Counted from the stretch's first letter, positions 1 through 8,933 are shown. The stretch is 50,531 bases of DNA from an uncultured Succinatimonas sp. (GCA_937896115.1 CALBLB010000196.1:1-50531); one strand, 5' to 3'. Notes: generated by a model not told the origin, from the sequence alone. Translations and numbers: made by a program.

Positions 1-52
1 GCGGGTCGGCTCGGGACTTTCACCCTATAGTTAATGCGCATGCCGCGCACAC
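1..52 (-). mobile_element. 5' end of a group II intron, class C type (cut by window edge)
   Basis: Read on the minus strand from base 52, the sequence starts with GTGTG, which fits the group II intron 5' consensus GUGYG. It continues through a CGGCATG stretch to CTATAGGGTGAAAGTCCCGA, closely resembling the domain I start of the class C intron of Oceanobacillus iheyensis as I remember it. Class C introns insert just behind intrinsic terminator hairpins, and a perfect 16-bp hairpin (54-89) lies immediately upstream in the same orientation. A GTGCG at base 50 is an alternative boundary. The rest of the ribozyme and any reverse transcriptase would lie left of the window, so whether it is intact cannot be judged. 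Confidence 0.72.
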
Positions 53-53
53 T

Positions 54-89
54 AACAAGAAGGCAGATCCGAAGATCTGCCTTCTTGTT
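54..89 (-). terminator. Hairpin behind ddl, insertion site of the intron
   Basis: A perfect 16-bp inverted repeat (54-69 with 74-89) encloses a four-base loop, which reads TTCG on the minus strand, a very stable tetraloop. It lies 17 bases behind the ddl stop and is the likely ddl terminator. The bases after the 3' arm are CTTCTTGTTA and then the intron begins, so there is only a poor T tract; the intron probably sits where the T tract would continue. Stem and position are seen directly; the termination role is inferred. Confidence 0.7.
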
Positions 90-106
90 ACCTATCCGAC
101 GCTCGA

Positions 107-1108
107 TCAGCAATTTTTTTCGGATATTGCTTTGGCAATTGCACAGGAGAGGAAATTCTCCATAGTATCGCCGTTATGTTCCAACAATTTAGGGAACATT
201 GAAATCGGAGTTTCTCCCGGGAACGTATTGATCTCATTTAACAGTATCCCGTCTTCCTTACTTAAAAAGAAATCAATGCGTGAAAGATCGCGAAGTTTCA
301 ATCCGACGAAAGCACGTCTGGCGTAATCTCGGATCTCTTCTACAGTCTTTTTTGCAAGATTTTCCGGTTCAACTGTGGTTACCGTACCGCTGTCTTTTGA
401 ATACTTTTCTTCGTAAGTGTAGAAAACATTCTCAGGCATGATGATTTCACCAGGAGTAGTTACCTTAAGTTCTCCGTTTAATTCATAAACAGCGACCTCA
501 AGCTCACGGTGAATTATGTTCTTTTCCAGTATAACTTCACTGCTATAACCAAAAGCCTTAGTGATCTTTTCGTTTAGATCTGCTTTATCGGTAACATGAT
601 AACAACCAACCGATGATCCCTGACTGGCTGCTTTTACGTATACGTCACCCTGATGCTCATCAAAAAAAGCTTCAGCTTTGGCATGATATTCATCGTTGTC
701 CGCAGCCAATATAGCAAAAGGAGTGTTGGGGATCCCCAAAGCGGTTAAATAAAGCTTTGTTGAAATCTTGTTGAAACAATTGCGTGACGCTTCTGCACCG
801 CAACCAATAAAAGGAATGTTCAGAATATCCAAAAAAGACTGAATATCCCCGGTTTCTCCCGGGATCCCGTGAATACAAGGCACTACACAGTCTACTTTGA
901 ACTGTTGCGTTCCGTAGCAAAAATTACCGTCAACATCAAATGCGCCGAACTGACCGTCAGACAAGACAAAATGATGATCATGGATGGTTACACGCAATAC
1001 ATTGAAGTTAGAAATTTTCTTAAGCTTACTCTCAAGAAAATCAGCTGATACCAAAGACACAGAATGCTCGGCACCGTCACCGCCGCATAAAAGCAGAATA
1101 TTTGTCAT
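107..1108 (-). CDS. ddl: D-alanine--D-alanine ligase
   Basis: Cytoplasmic ATP-grasp enzyme joining two D-alanines for peptidoglycan precursors. The N-terminal motif CGGDGAEHSVSL corresponds to the family's GG..AEHEVSL. The ATP-grasp part carries YVKAASQGSSVGC, and near the C-terminus RIDFF and NEINTFPG give the Mg-binding and substrate-loop residues. ATG at 1108 (333 residues) is preferred over an upstream TTG at 1150, because the latter would add 14 unrelated residues encoded inside the rho terminator; an AGGA lies about ten bases before the ATG. It follows rho on the same strand but behind a strong terminator, so it probably has its own promoter or depends on readthrough. Length is within the DdlA/DdlB range, with motifs nearer DdlA. 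Confidence 0.95.
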   Translation of the reverse strand: MTNILLLCGGDGAEHSVSLVSADFLESKLKKISNFNVLRVTIHDHHFVLSDGQFGAFDVDGNFCYGTQQFKVDCVVPCIHGIPGETGDIQSFLDILNIPFIGCGAEASRNCFNKISTKLYLTALGIPNTPFAILAADNDEYHAKAEAFFDEHQGDVYVKAASQGSSVGCYHVTDKADLNEKITKAFGYSSEVILEKNIIHRELEVAVYELNGELKVTTPGEIIMPENVFYTYEEKYSKDSGTVTTVEPENLAKKTVEEIRDYARRAFVGLKLRDLSRIDFFLSKEDGILLNEINTFPGETPISMFPKLLEHNGDTMENFLSCAIAKAISEKNC

Positions 1109-1127
1109 GAAATAATTGTCCTGAGCG

Positions 1128-1154
1128 AAAAAAACGGTTTGCCTTGGCAAACCG
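1128..1154 (-). terminator. Intrinsic terminator of rho
   Basis: On the minus strand CGGTTTG and CAAACCG (1148-1154 with 1135-1141) form a 7-bp stem, extendable to 9 bp, around CCAAGG and are followed by seven T (1134-1128). It lies 15 bases behind the rho stop and ends about 20 bases before the ddl start. Confidence 0.85.
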
Positions 1155-1169
1155 CATTAGAAAGGAGGA

Positions 1170-2429
1170 TCAGGCCCTCTTCATTGCCTCAAAAAACTCG
1201 GCATTGGTCTTGGTTAAAGAAAGCTTATCGATAAGAAATTCCATAGCCTCTATCTCTCCCATAGGATGTAAGAACTTACGCAGTACCCACATTTTTGAGA
1301 GTTCATCAGGAGATGTAAGCAATTCTTCTCGACGAGTACCGGAACGAGTGACGTCGATAGCAGGATAGACTCGTTTTTCAGCTATCTTACGAGAAAGTTG
1401 CAATTCCATGTTGCCGGTTCCCTTAAACTCTTCGTAAATAACTTCGTCCATTTTCGAACCGGTATCAACTAAAGCTGTAGCGATAATGGTAAGCGATCCG
1501 CCTTCTTCAACGTTACGAGCCGCACCGAACAAACGCTTAGGGCGTTGCAAGGCATTGGCATCAACACCGCCTGTCAATACCTTACCTGATGAAGGGATCA
1601 CGGTGTTATAAGCTCTGGCAAGACGGGTTATAGAATCCATGAGGATCACCACATCACGTTTGTGTTCAACCAAACGCTTGGCTTTTTCAATAACCATCTC
1701 CGCTACCTGCACGTGACGAGTTGCAGGTTCGTCAAAAGTCGAAGCTACAACTTCACCCTTAACCATACGCTTCATTTCCGTCACTTCTTCAGGACGTTCG
1801 TCGATGAGCAGAACGATGAGTATGCATTCTGGGTAATTCACCGCGATGGAATGAGCCACATTTTGCAACAACATGGTTTTACCGGCTTTGGGAGGAGCAA
1901 CGATCAAGCCGCGATTACCCTTACCTATCGGGGCGACCAAATCGATAACTCTGGCGGTCAAATCTTCCTTAGAGCCGTTGCCAAGCTCAAGACGCATTCT
2001 TGAGGTGGCAAACAAAGGAGTGAGATTTTCAAAAAGGATCTTATTACGGGAATTTTCAGGCTTGTCAAAATTGACCGAATCAACCTTCAAGAGAGCGAAA
2101 TAACGTTCGCCGTCTTTTGGAGGCCTTATTTTTCCAGAAATAGAATCTCCAGTTCTCAGATTGAATCGTCTTACCTGACTTGGAGAAACATATATATCAT
2201 CAGGACCTGCCAAGTAAGAACTGTCTGCACTGCGCAGGAAACCGAAACCGTCAGGAAGAATTTCGATTACGCCCTCGCCGTAAATATCTTCTCCGGCTTT
2301 AGCACATGCTTTGAGGATCTGGAAGATGATCTCTTTTCTGCCCAAGCGGGCGGTATTCTCGATGCCGTTTTGCTCGCACATCGCCACCAGTTCTGGAACC
2401 GGTGTGGTCTTGAGTTCGTTTAGATTCAT
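1170..2429 (-). CDS. rho: Transcription termination factor Rho
   Basis: Hexameric RNA-dependent ATPase that ends transcription at C-rich unstructured RNA. The 419 residues match the usual length. The order is an N-terminal Rho_N helical domain (1-45), a cold-shock-like RNA-binding domain around GEGVIEILPDGFGFLR (51-66), the Walker A motif APPKAGKTM (178-186, K184), Walker B VILMDSITR, the Q loop region around 280-290 and the secondary RNA-binding R loop near ELQLSRKIAEKRVYPA. It starts at ATG with no strong Shine-Dalgarno. In E. coli rho is autoregulated in its leader; a 580-base gene-free stretch precedes this gene. Confidence 0.98.
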   Translation of the reverse strand: MNLNELKTTPVPELVAMCEQNGIENTARLGRKEIIFQILKACAKAGEDIYGEGVIEILPDGFGFLRSADSSYLAGPDDIYVSPSQVRRFNLRTGDSISGKIRPPKDGERYFALLKVDSVNFDKPENSRNKILFENLTPLFATSRMRLELGNGSKEDLTARVIDLVAPIGKGNRGLIVAPPKAGKTMLLQNVAHSIAVNYPECILIVLLIDERPEEVTEMKRMVKGEVVASTFDEPATRHVQVAEMVIEKAKRLVEHKRDVVILMDSITRLARAYNTVIPSSGKVLTGGVDANALQRPKRLFGAARNVEEGGSLTIIATALVDTGSKMDEVIYEEFKGTGNMELQLSRKIAEKRVYPAIDVTRSGTRREELLTSPDELSKMWVLRKFLHPMGEIEAMEFLIDKLSLTKTNAEFFEAMKRA

Positions 2430-3010
2430 AGATCGGTTAAGGGGTTAATAATTTACAAAGTCGCCTTAGACACCTTCAAACAAGGCAAGCACCGCAGTCA
2501 TAAAGGAGTGAATTTCGGATAACAATGGGATCAAAAACGAAAAACTCCCCACAAGAGGGATCCCTTTACAGCACACCCGTGCCTTACAAGGTAATTTGTT
2601 AAAGGTATGCAGACATCTCGCGCGCACGGACCGTTAAATCCGTCTTTACGTTCAATTGCCTCTACCTATAACGGCGACGCCGGGATATCTTTTTCTTCAT
2701 CCGGACAATACACTATATAGCTCACGCATAGTGGCGGAAACCGTATGTGATTTGCAAGTCGGGAAGAGATTTCATCCTGAAACAAAACTAAATTTCGCAG
2801 GATCCCCGCATATCTGGACGAAAGACAACAGACAGCAACCCTGTCCATTGCAACCGTTCATGCTTTACAGCCAAACGGCACCAGATTTGGCGTAATTTTA
2901 ACACAAACTCAGCCTGCAGAAACCGCTTTTTCTTTATCTGACTTTACCGCAACTGTTTTTCAACATTTCAAACCGGAGTCTGCTGGAAAATAGAGATGTT
3001 CTCAATACAA
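2430..3010 (-). promoter_or_regulatory. Long rho leader / intergenic region
   Basis: No convincing gene lies in these 581 bases. On the minus strand a TTAAAAT near 2900 could be a -10 element. A short GC-rich inverted repeat around 2553-2568 is followed on the minus strand by TTTTTCGTTTTTG, which could act as a weak attenuator. Rho genes of gammaproteobacteria have long autoregulated leaders, so this is the natural reading, but no element is decisive. The short ORFs here lack ribosome sites and known families. Confidence 0.35.
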
Positions 3011-5098
3011 TTAAGCTCTCATAACCTCAAAAGGCTTACCGGAACTTCCTGCATAATGTCCTGCAACTTCCTGTAAAAATTGACTGGGCCCGGTAACTTC
3101 CATTTTTCCAAAAAATAAGCGTTGGTCCGAATAGCTCAAACATAACTGTTCTACCGCACGAGTGATCCCTACATACGCAAGTCTTCTTTCTTCGCTGATA
3201 TCCCCCCTTGATTCTGAAATTGAAGAAGGCAAAACACCTTTATCAAAACCGACAATAAAGACATATCGAAATTCAAGACCTTTTGAAGAATGTATAGTCA
3301 TTAAATTAACTGTGTCGGGTACAGACTCCTGCAACCCGCTTTCCGAAAGTTCAGTACCTGCAGCCAAACTTACCGATGATATAAAATTCAAAAGACTGTC
3401 TTTTGAATTATTTGCATTTTCTGTTGGTTCGAAATCATCTTCCGTACTTTGTCCGTCGTTTTCTGCTTCAAACGACACCGCATTATTGACCAATTGTTCA
3501 AGATTCAGGTGACGCTGATTGTCGTATTCACCTCGTTGCTCTTTTTCATCTTTCAAACGGTAGTACTCATACAATCCGCTTTCTTCGATCACACCTTTTA
3601 CAAGTTCAGACAATGAAGATGAATGTTCTTTCAATGATTTTAATTTTTTAATTAAATCGCCGAATGCAACCAGTTTCTTGGCAAGGCTTGCCAATTCTTT
3701 GGGAGCCCCTTTCTGACTACCGTATTCACAAACCAACGCTATTGCCTGCATGGCAGAACATTTTCTGTCCTGTGCAATACGCCTTAAATTCTCCACCACC
3801 TTAGGACCTAGCTTTCTGGACGGAACATTGATGATCCGCAACAGAGCCGTATCATCAGCATCGTTTAGCAAAATCCTAAGATAAGCCAGCGCATCCTGAA
3901 TTTCGGCTCTGTCAAAAAATTTAAGTCCGCCGTAAACAGCATAAGGTATACCGCGGTTTGACAGCTCACTTTCTATCGCCGCAGAAAGAGAGTTATTCCG
4001 ATAAAGTACGGCAATATCCCTAGCCCGCACGCCCCGTTTGATCATGGAGGCAATCATGTTGCCGATATTGACCGCTTCAAAATAGCCGCTGCTGTTATGT
4101 AAAAACTCCACTCTGTACCCCTGACCGTGTACACCGTGAAGTTCTTTTTGTATCAATCTGTTGTCATTGGCGCTGATGAGCACATTGGCTATATCGAGTA
4201 TGTTTTGAGAGGAGCGGTAATTTTTTTGCAACGCAATAGTTTTAACCTGAGAAAATTCCTTTCCAAAACGTTGCATATTGGCAAAGTCAGCACCTCTCCA
4301 TCCGTAGATCGACTGATCGTCATCCCCTACTGCCAACACGTGAGTTTCTTTGCCGCTTAACAATTTCAAGAGTTCATATTGCATCACATTGGTATCCTGA
4401 AACTCATCAACCAGGATCTCCTTAAATCTTCTTTGCAACAGATCTCTTAATTCATCATGCACTCGCAACATTTCCAAAGTTTTCAACAACAACTCCGAAA
4501 AGTCGACAAGATCTTCTTGTTTGCAACTTTCCTCATAGATCGGATATACCCGACCAAGAACATTTTGAAGTTCGCTTCTTGAATTTTTTTTCTTTAAAAA
4601 ATCCTCAGCCCTAAGTCCTTTTTCCTTAAGCGTGCTGATGGCAGAGGCTAATTGTGACGGTTTGTATTCCTTAACATCTATCCCCAAATCCTTCTCTATA
4701 CGTTTTATGAGAAGCTTTTGCCCTTCGGTATCAAGAATGGAAAAATCCGGTGAAAGCCCGGCTCGTGATGAATAAGCACGCAAAAGGCGCAAACACAGAG
4801 AATGAAAAGTACAGGACCACAGAGCATGAAGTACATCCTCACCGACCAACTCTCCTATGCGCTGACGCATTTCCGCTGCTGCTTTGTTGGTAAAGGTAAC
4901 CGTTAAAATATTACGGGCTGGGATATTTTCAACCTTAAGAAGCCATGAAACCCTGGATACCAAAACTCTGGTTTTTCCGGTACCGGCACCTGCCACGATC
5001 AGCATATTTTGCAAAGGGGCGCTAACTGCCTCACTTTGTGCATCGTTTAAACCTTTGAGCAAAAAATCTGAATCTAACGTGGCCATACAATCCATCAC
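3011..5098 (-). CDS. uvrD: ATP-dependent DNA helicase UvrD (helicase II), short C-terminus
   Basis: Superfamily 1A 3'-5' helicase for mismatch and nucleotide-excision repair. Seen in order: LNDAQSEAV (Q motif), AGAGTGKT (Walker A, 36-43), TFTNKAAAEMRQRIGE (Ia), LVDEFQDTN (II), VGDDDQSIYGWRGAD (III), QKNYRSS (IV), MTIHSSKGLEF (V) and EERRLAYVGITRA (VI). The LLKGLNDAQSEAV start and the neighbour yigB favour UvrD over Rep. At 695 residues it stops soon after motif VI; the E. coli protein (720) continues into a Tudor-like domain that I do not find here. The GTG start at 5098 overlaps the yigB stop as GTGA; ATGs at 5095 and 5086 are alternatives, and no good ribosome site decides between them. Confidence 0.93.
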   Translation of the reverse strand: MMDCMATLDSDFLLKGLNDAQSEAVSAPLQNMLIVAGAGTGKTRVLVSRVSWLLKVENIPARNILTVTFTNKAAAEMRQRIGELVGEDVLHALWSCTFHSLCLRLLRAYSSRAGLSPDFSILDTEGQKLLIKRIEKDLGIDVKEYKPSQLASAISTLKEKGLRAEDFLKKKNSRSELQNVLGRVYPIYEESCKQEDLVDFSELLLKTLEMLRVHDELRDLLQRRFKEILVDEFQDTNVMQYELLKLLSGKETHVLAVGDDDQSIYGWRGADFANMQRFGKEFSQVKTIALQKNYRSSQNILDIANVLISANDNRLIQKELHGVHGQGYRVEFLHNSSGYFEAVNIGNMIASMIKRGVRARDIAVLYRNNSLSAAIESELSNRGIPYAVYGGLKFFDRAEIQDALAYLRILLNDADDTALLRIINVPSRKLGPKVVENLRRIAQDRKCSAMQAIALVCEYGSQKGAPKELASLAKKLVAFGDLIKKLKSLKEHSSSLSELVKGVIEESGLYEYYRLKDEKEQRGEYDNQRHLNLEQLVNNAVSFEAENDGQSTEDDFEPTENANNSKDSLLNFISSVSLAAGTELSESGLQESVPDTVNLMTIHSSKGLEFRYVFIVGFDKGVLPSSISESRGDISEERRLAYVGITRAVEQLCLSYSDQRLFFGKMEVTGPSQFLQEVAGHYAGSSGKPFEVMRA

Positions 5099-5814
5099 AA
5101 AAATATTCGCAATTCTTCAAGCGAAGACAGTTTAATATGCGGCAAAACACTGAGTGCTCCGGCTCCTGCGCATTTTCCGACGATCCCGCCTTCAAGCCAG
5201 GCACATATACATCCGGCTTTAACAGATCCTGCAACATCGGTAAAGGGATCGTCACCTACATGCAGTATGTCACCTGGGTGCAGTGCCATTACCTTGGCAT
5301 AATCGTAAAAAAGATCAGGATACGGTTTGCAACGATTGCCACCTATACGCGGTCTGAAATCATAATCAAAATAAGAGCTAAGACCATTTTGTTTCAGATC
5401 CGAATTACCGTTTGAAATTGCCGCCAAAGTATATTTTTTTTTAAGATCGCCTAAGAGCTTGAGAGTTGATACCGGCACCTTTATTTCAGATCTTATGCTT
5501 ACAAACTCAGATGTAAGAGCCTTGGCCGTATCAAATGAAATGATTTTCCCCAAACGCGCAAAACCTACCATCAAACTGGTCTCGCGCAATACACTCATAT
5601 CATTGGCACAGTCAGGTTCTTTTCTTAATACGAAGGCTCTTGCTTCATCCCAAAATGCTCTGTTTGCAATTTCAGACGGCAAACGATAACGCTCTTGTAG
5701 CAATTTTGCAAAACGTTCTTCGGCACCGTTAATCACTGGAACATTGTCGTAAAGCGTATCATCCAAATCAAAAGACAAGGCTTTTATACTGCCTATATTT
5801 TTATAAAAGATCAC
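5095..5814 (-). CDS. yigB: HAD-family phosphatase YigB (flavin precursor/FMN phosphatase)
   Basis: Haloacid-dehalogenase superfamily phosphatase of 239 residues. The catalytic motif FDLDDTLYDN gives the nucleophile and acid/base Asp16 and Asp18; motif II is AISNGN, and the C-terminal motif is HVGDDPFTDV. The start residues and length agree with E. coli YigB (238), which dephosphorylates the riboflavin precursor 5-amino-6-(5-phosphoribitylamino)uracil and FMN. GTG at 5814 has a good AAGGAG six bases upstream and overlaps the xerC stop as GTGA, so the genes are translationally coupled. The order xerC-yigB-uvrD is as in E. coli. Substrate is taken from the family. Confidence 0.9.
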   Translation of the reverse strand: MIFYKNIGSIKALSFDLDDTLYDNVPVINGAEERFAKLLQERYRLPSEIANRAFWDEARAFVLRKEPDCANDMSVLRETSLMVGFARLGKIISFDTAKALTSEFVSIRSEIKVPVSTLKLLGDLKKKYTLAAISNGNSDLKQNGLSSYFDYDFRPRIGGNRCKPYPDLFYDYAKVMALHPGDILHVGDDPFTDVAGSVKAGCICAWLEGGIVGKCAGAGALSVLPHIKLSSLEELRIFL

Positions 5815-6737
5815 CTATGCTCCTTTGATTTTATATGAGCTCGTGGGTGAGCCGCATCATAAACTTTTCGCAGATGTACATAATCCAAATTAGTATAAAT
5901 CTGAGTAGCCGCAAGCGAAGCATGGCCGAGCATTTCCTGAACCGAACGCAGATCCGCTCCGTTTTCCACCAATTCCGTGGCAAAAGAATGACGCAGTTTA
6001 TGAGGGAAAAGATCAATGTTAAGGCCAGCTTTCTGCGCCAGCTTCTTTAAATTCTGCTCAACAGCGCGTGTTGTCATGGCCCTGCCGTAACGACTCACAA
6101 ACAAAGCATCATCAACAGGATTAAAATAAGAACGTGAATTAAGATAGGCCGCAATACGCTCTCTGGCCTTGCCTCCCACCGGTACTATTCTTGTCTTACC
6201 GCCTTTGCCGGCTACCACACGAACTTCTTCTTCCTGCGCATCGTAATCACTAAGACGCAATGCCGTAAGTTCACTTACACGTAACCCTGATGAATACAAA
6301 AGCTCAGCTATAGCCAAATCTCGTAATTCTTTAGGATTTTTTGCTTCAATATCCAATAATTTTGATAATTCGGCTCCGGTAAGGATCTTGGGCAGGGGTC
6401 TTTTGACTTTAGGTGCTTTGATAAGTTCAAAAGGATTTTGATTAAGCCTTTCTTTCATCACCATAAAAGAAAAGAAACTGCTTAAAACATAAAGATCATG
6501 AGCTACACTTGAAGACGATAATTTTTGCGCATCCTGCCCGAAATTAAATTCACGGGCTAAGATCCGCATTTCGTTAATTCCTATTTCTGTCCATGCCTTA
6601 ATTTGAGGAGCTTGAGAAGATAAAGCTTCTATCGCTTTTTTCATGGTACGACGGTAGGATGCAACCGTGGCCACACTGTAGCGTCGTTCATGTTCAAGGC
6701 AGGAAACGAAATCCTCGATGTCACTGTCAAGGCTCAT
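5811..6737 (-). CDS. xerC: Tyrosine recombinase XerC
   Basis: Site-specific recombinase that with XerD resolves chromosome dimers at dif. The N-terminal SAM-like core-binding domain spans about 1-110 and the catalytic domain 115-300. Catalytic residues visible are Arg153 (SSGLRVSEL), Lys178 (AGKGGKTR), His246/Arg249 (HKLRHSFATE), His272 (LGHASL) and the nucleophile Tyr281 (QIYTNLDY). At 308 residues it is full length. It lies between dapF and yigB, the place occupied in E. coli, which argues for XerC rather than XerD or a phage integrase. Confidence 0.95.
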   Translation of the reverse strand: MSLDSDIEDFVSCLEHERRYSVATVASYRRTMKKAIEALSSQAPQIKAWTEIGINEMRILAREFNFGQDAQKLSSSSVAHDLYVLSSFFSFMVMKERLNQNPFELIKAPKVKRPLPKILTGAELSKLLDIEAKNPKELRDLAIAELLYSSGLRVSELTALRLSDYDAQEEEVRVVAGKGGKTRIVPVGGKARERIAAYLNSRSYFNPVDDALFVSRYGRAMTTRAVEQNLKKLAQKAGLNIDLFPHKLRHSFATELVENGADLRSVQEMLGHASLAATQIYTNLDYVHLRKVYDAAHPRAHIKSKEHR

Positions 6738-6748
6738 TTTTTACCAGC

Positions 6749-6764
6749 ATATATATATATATCA
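6749..6764. repeat. Short (AT)n tract between dapF and xerC
   Basis: About eight AT dinucleotides fill most of the spacer between the xerC start and the dapF stop. In E. coli the gene yigA (DUF484) sits here; nothing remains of it in this window. Confidence 0.7.
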
Positions 6765-7595
6765 AACGATAATGCTTCCTTCAAAAACCCGAACTGCATC
6801 ACCGGTCATCATCACAGGTCCTGAAGCTCCGTCCCACGAAAGTTTAAGTTTTCCGCCTTTTAATAATACAGTTACAGGAGAGGTAACCCGTCCTTGTCTT
6901 ATTGCCACACATACCGCGGCACAGGCTCCTGATCCGCAAGCCAAAGTTTCCCCGCAACCGCGCTCAAACACACGTAACTTCATAGAATGAGTATCGAGTA
7001 CCTGTGCAAATCCTACATTAACTCGTTCAGGGAAATCATCGTGGCTTTCAAGTTGCGGCCCCAAAATTTCAACCGGAGCTTGATTAACGTCATCCCAGAA
7101 AGTTACAAAATGCGGATTACCCATGGAAACGGCTCCGCCTTCAACGCTAGTTCCGTCTTTTAACTTTAAAACATAGCTTTTTTGTTCACCAGATGCCTTA
7201 AATGGTAAAGCTTCCGGGGAAAACTTCGGAGTTCCCATATTTACGGTTACAGTTCCGTCATCGTTTACTTTGAGCTTAAGTTTGCCGGAAACCGTAGTAA
7301 CGTTAATTTCTTTTTTACAAATCAGCCCGTGATCCAACACAAACTTAGCAAAACATCTGGCACCGTTACCGCACATTTGAACTTCAGAACCGTCGGCATT
7401 GAAAATGCGGTAATGAAAATCGGCTTCCGGATCATAGGGCGGCTCAACCACCAACAGCTGATCAAATCCCACCCCAAAATGTCTGTCGGATAATTTTTTT
7501 ATAAGTTCTTTGCTGAAGAAAACCTTTTGAGTAACGGCATTGACCACCATGAAGTCATTGCCCAAACCCTGCATTTTTGTAAATTTCAAAAGCAT
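6762..7595 (-). CDS. dapF: Diaminopimelate epimerase
   Basis: Converts LL- to meso-diaminopimelate for peptidoglycan and lysine, using two cysteines as acid and base. Both are visible: Cys75 in MCGNGARC and Cys220 in ACGSGACAA. The N-terminus MLLKFTKMQGLGNDFMV is the family signature and the 277 residues match the usual length. ATG at 7595 is preceded by AAGGAATAAAACC, a good ribosome site. It lies between lysA and xerC on one strand, so its product feeds directly into the upstream-encoded decarboxylase. Confidence 0.97.
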   Translation of the reverse strand: MLLKFTKMQGLGNDFMVVNAVTQKVFFSKELIKKLSDRHFGVGFDQLLVVEPPYDPEADFHYRIFNADGSEVQMCGNGARCFAKFVLDHGLICKKEINVTTVSGKLKLKVNDDGTVTVNMGTPKFSPEALPFKASGEQKSYVLKLKDGTSVEGGAVSMGNPHFVTFWDDVNQAPVEILGPQLESHDDFPERVNVGFAQVLDTHSMKLRVFERGCGETLACGSGACAAVCVAIRQGRVTSPVTVLLKGGKLKLSWDGASGPVMMTGDAVRVFEGSIIV

Positions 7596-7626
7596 GGTTT
7601 TATTCCTTAATTTGGATTAAGAATCG

Positions 7627-7653
7627 TACGCCGATACTCTTTGCATCGGCGTA
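7627..7653. other. Hairpin between lysA and dapF
   Basis: TACGCCGAT (7627-7635) and ATCGGCGTA (7645-7653) form a perfect 9-bp stem around a nine-base loop. No T run follows on either strand, so it is not a typical terminator. It could be an mRNA-stabilising or translation-modulating structure. Confidence 0.45.
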
Positions 7654-7685
7654 ATAACTCGAATCATCTGTAAATTCGGCGCATA

Positions 7686-8933
7686 CTATTCGGGAATATT
7701 TTCCAATTCCCACATTTCTTCAAATTTCTGACGACGGCGGATCACGAAGACCTTATTACCCTCTACCAAAAGCTCGCAACTTAAACGGCGGCTGTTGTAA
7801 TTTGACGACATACTGCTTCCGTAAGCTCCGGCACCGCGAACTGCCAAAATATCACCCTGTTCTGCGGCTAAAACTCTTTCTTTGCCTAAAAAGTCGTCAC
7901 TTTCGCAAATCGGTCCGACCACATCGTAGCAATTTTCTTCGCTTTGCGGACGAAGTTTAGTGTTCACTATGGCCATATGCGCATTGTAAAGCGCAGGACG
8001 TATAAGATCGTTCATGGCGCCGTCGGTTACCAAAAAACGTTTCTCACCGTTTCTTTTCTTATAGATAACCTTAGCTGCCAAAATACCTGCATTTGCAACC
8101 ATGGCTCGCCCCGGTTCTATATAAAGCTCACAATCAAGTTGCTTAAAACGCTCGCAAATTCCGTCAAAGAAGTCATCAGGTGAAGGCGGCAATTCATTAT
8201 CATAAGTAACTCCAAGACCTCCTCCCAAATCGATATGACCTATCTTGATCCCTGCTTTGAGCAGTTTTTCGTAGAAAGGAATGATCACATCTGCTGCTTC
8301 CAATATCGGTACCGAAGACGTCATCTGTGATCCGATGTGACAATCTATACCCTGCACATTCAGATTAGGATCTTTGCTCATCTCAAGATAAAGTTCGTAA
8401 GCCTCATCTGTAGCTATACCGAATTTATTATTTTTCAAACCGGTGGAAATAGCAGGTAAAGTTCTGGCATCCACATCTGGATTTATACGCAAGGCTACCG
8501 GTGCTTTGACCCCAAGTTTTTTAGCTACCTTTTTTATAGCCTCAACCTCTGCAGAGGACTCGGCATTTATACAGCGAATGCCGTTAATCAGAGCAAATTC
8601 CAATTCCTCATCTGTTTTGCCGACCCCTGAAAAAACAGTTTTTTTAGGATCTCCTCCTGCGGCAATTACACGTCTTAACTCTCCTTCGGAAACCACGTCA
8701 AAACCTGCGCCCAACTTTGCCATCAGATTCAACACGGCTAAATTAGAATTAGACTTTACGCTGTAGCAAACAAGATGGGGGATCCTGGAAAGCGCATGTT
8801 CAAATGCACGGTAATGACGCTCCAAAGTGGCTTTTGAATAGATATATAAGGGAGTTCCGTATTCTTTAGCAAGATCTTCGACTTTTACATCTTCTGCATA
8901 CAGATTGCCGTCTTTAAAATTGAAATAGTCCAT
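7686..8933 (-). CDS. lysA: Diaminopimelate decarboxylase
   Basis: PLP-dependent fold type III enzyme making L-lysine from meso-diaminopimelate. The PLP lysine is Lys60 in CYSVKSNSN. Other signatures are HIGSQ, the glycine loop DLGGGLGV, EPGRAMVANAG, and in the C-terminal barrel VGPICESDDFLG and GAYGSSMSSNYN, the last two contacting substrate at the dimer interface. The 415 residues are normal. It lies between lptM and dapF, the arrangement common in vibrios and pseudomonads; E. coli has lysA elsewhere. The start is ATG with only AAGAAAAG upstream. Confidence 0.97.
   Translation of the reverse strand: MDYFNFKDGNLYAEDVKVEDLAKEYGTPLYIYSKATLERHYRAFEHALSRIPHLVCYSVKSNSNLAVLNLMAKLGAGFDVVSEGELRRVIAAGGDPKKTVFSGVGKTDEELEFALINGIRCINAESSAEVEAIKKVAKKLGVKAPVALRINPDVDARTLPAISTGLKNNKFGIATDEAYELYLEMSKDPNLNVQGIDCHIGSQMTSSVPILEAADVIIPFYEKLLKAGIKIGHIDLGGGLGVTYDNELPPSPDDFFDGICERFKQLDCELYIEPGRAMVANAGILAAKVIYKKRNGEKRFLVTDGAMNDLIRPALYNAHMAIVNTKLRPQSEENCYDVVGPICESDDFLGKERVLAAEQGDILAVRGAGAYGSSMSSNYNSRRLSCELLVEGNKVFVIRRRQKFEEMWELENIPE

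Noticed and set aside
2656..2895. Short frames on both strands in the rho leader
   Set aside because: No good ribosome site, no family, and composition of untranslated leader.
7627..7653. Hairpin between lysA and dapF as a terminator
   Set aside because: No T run on either strand and both genes read in the same direction through it.
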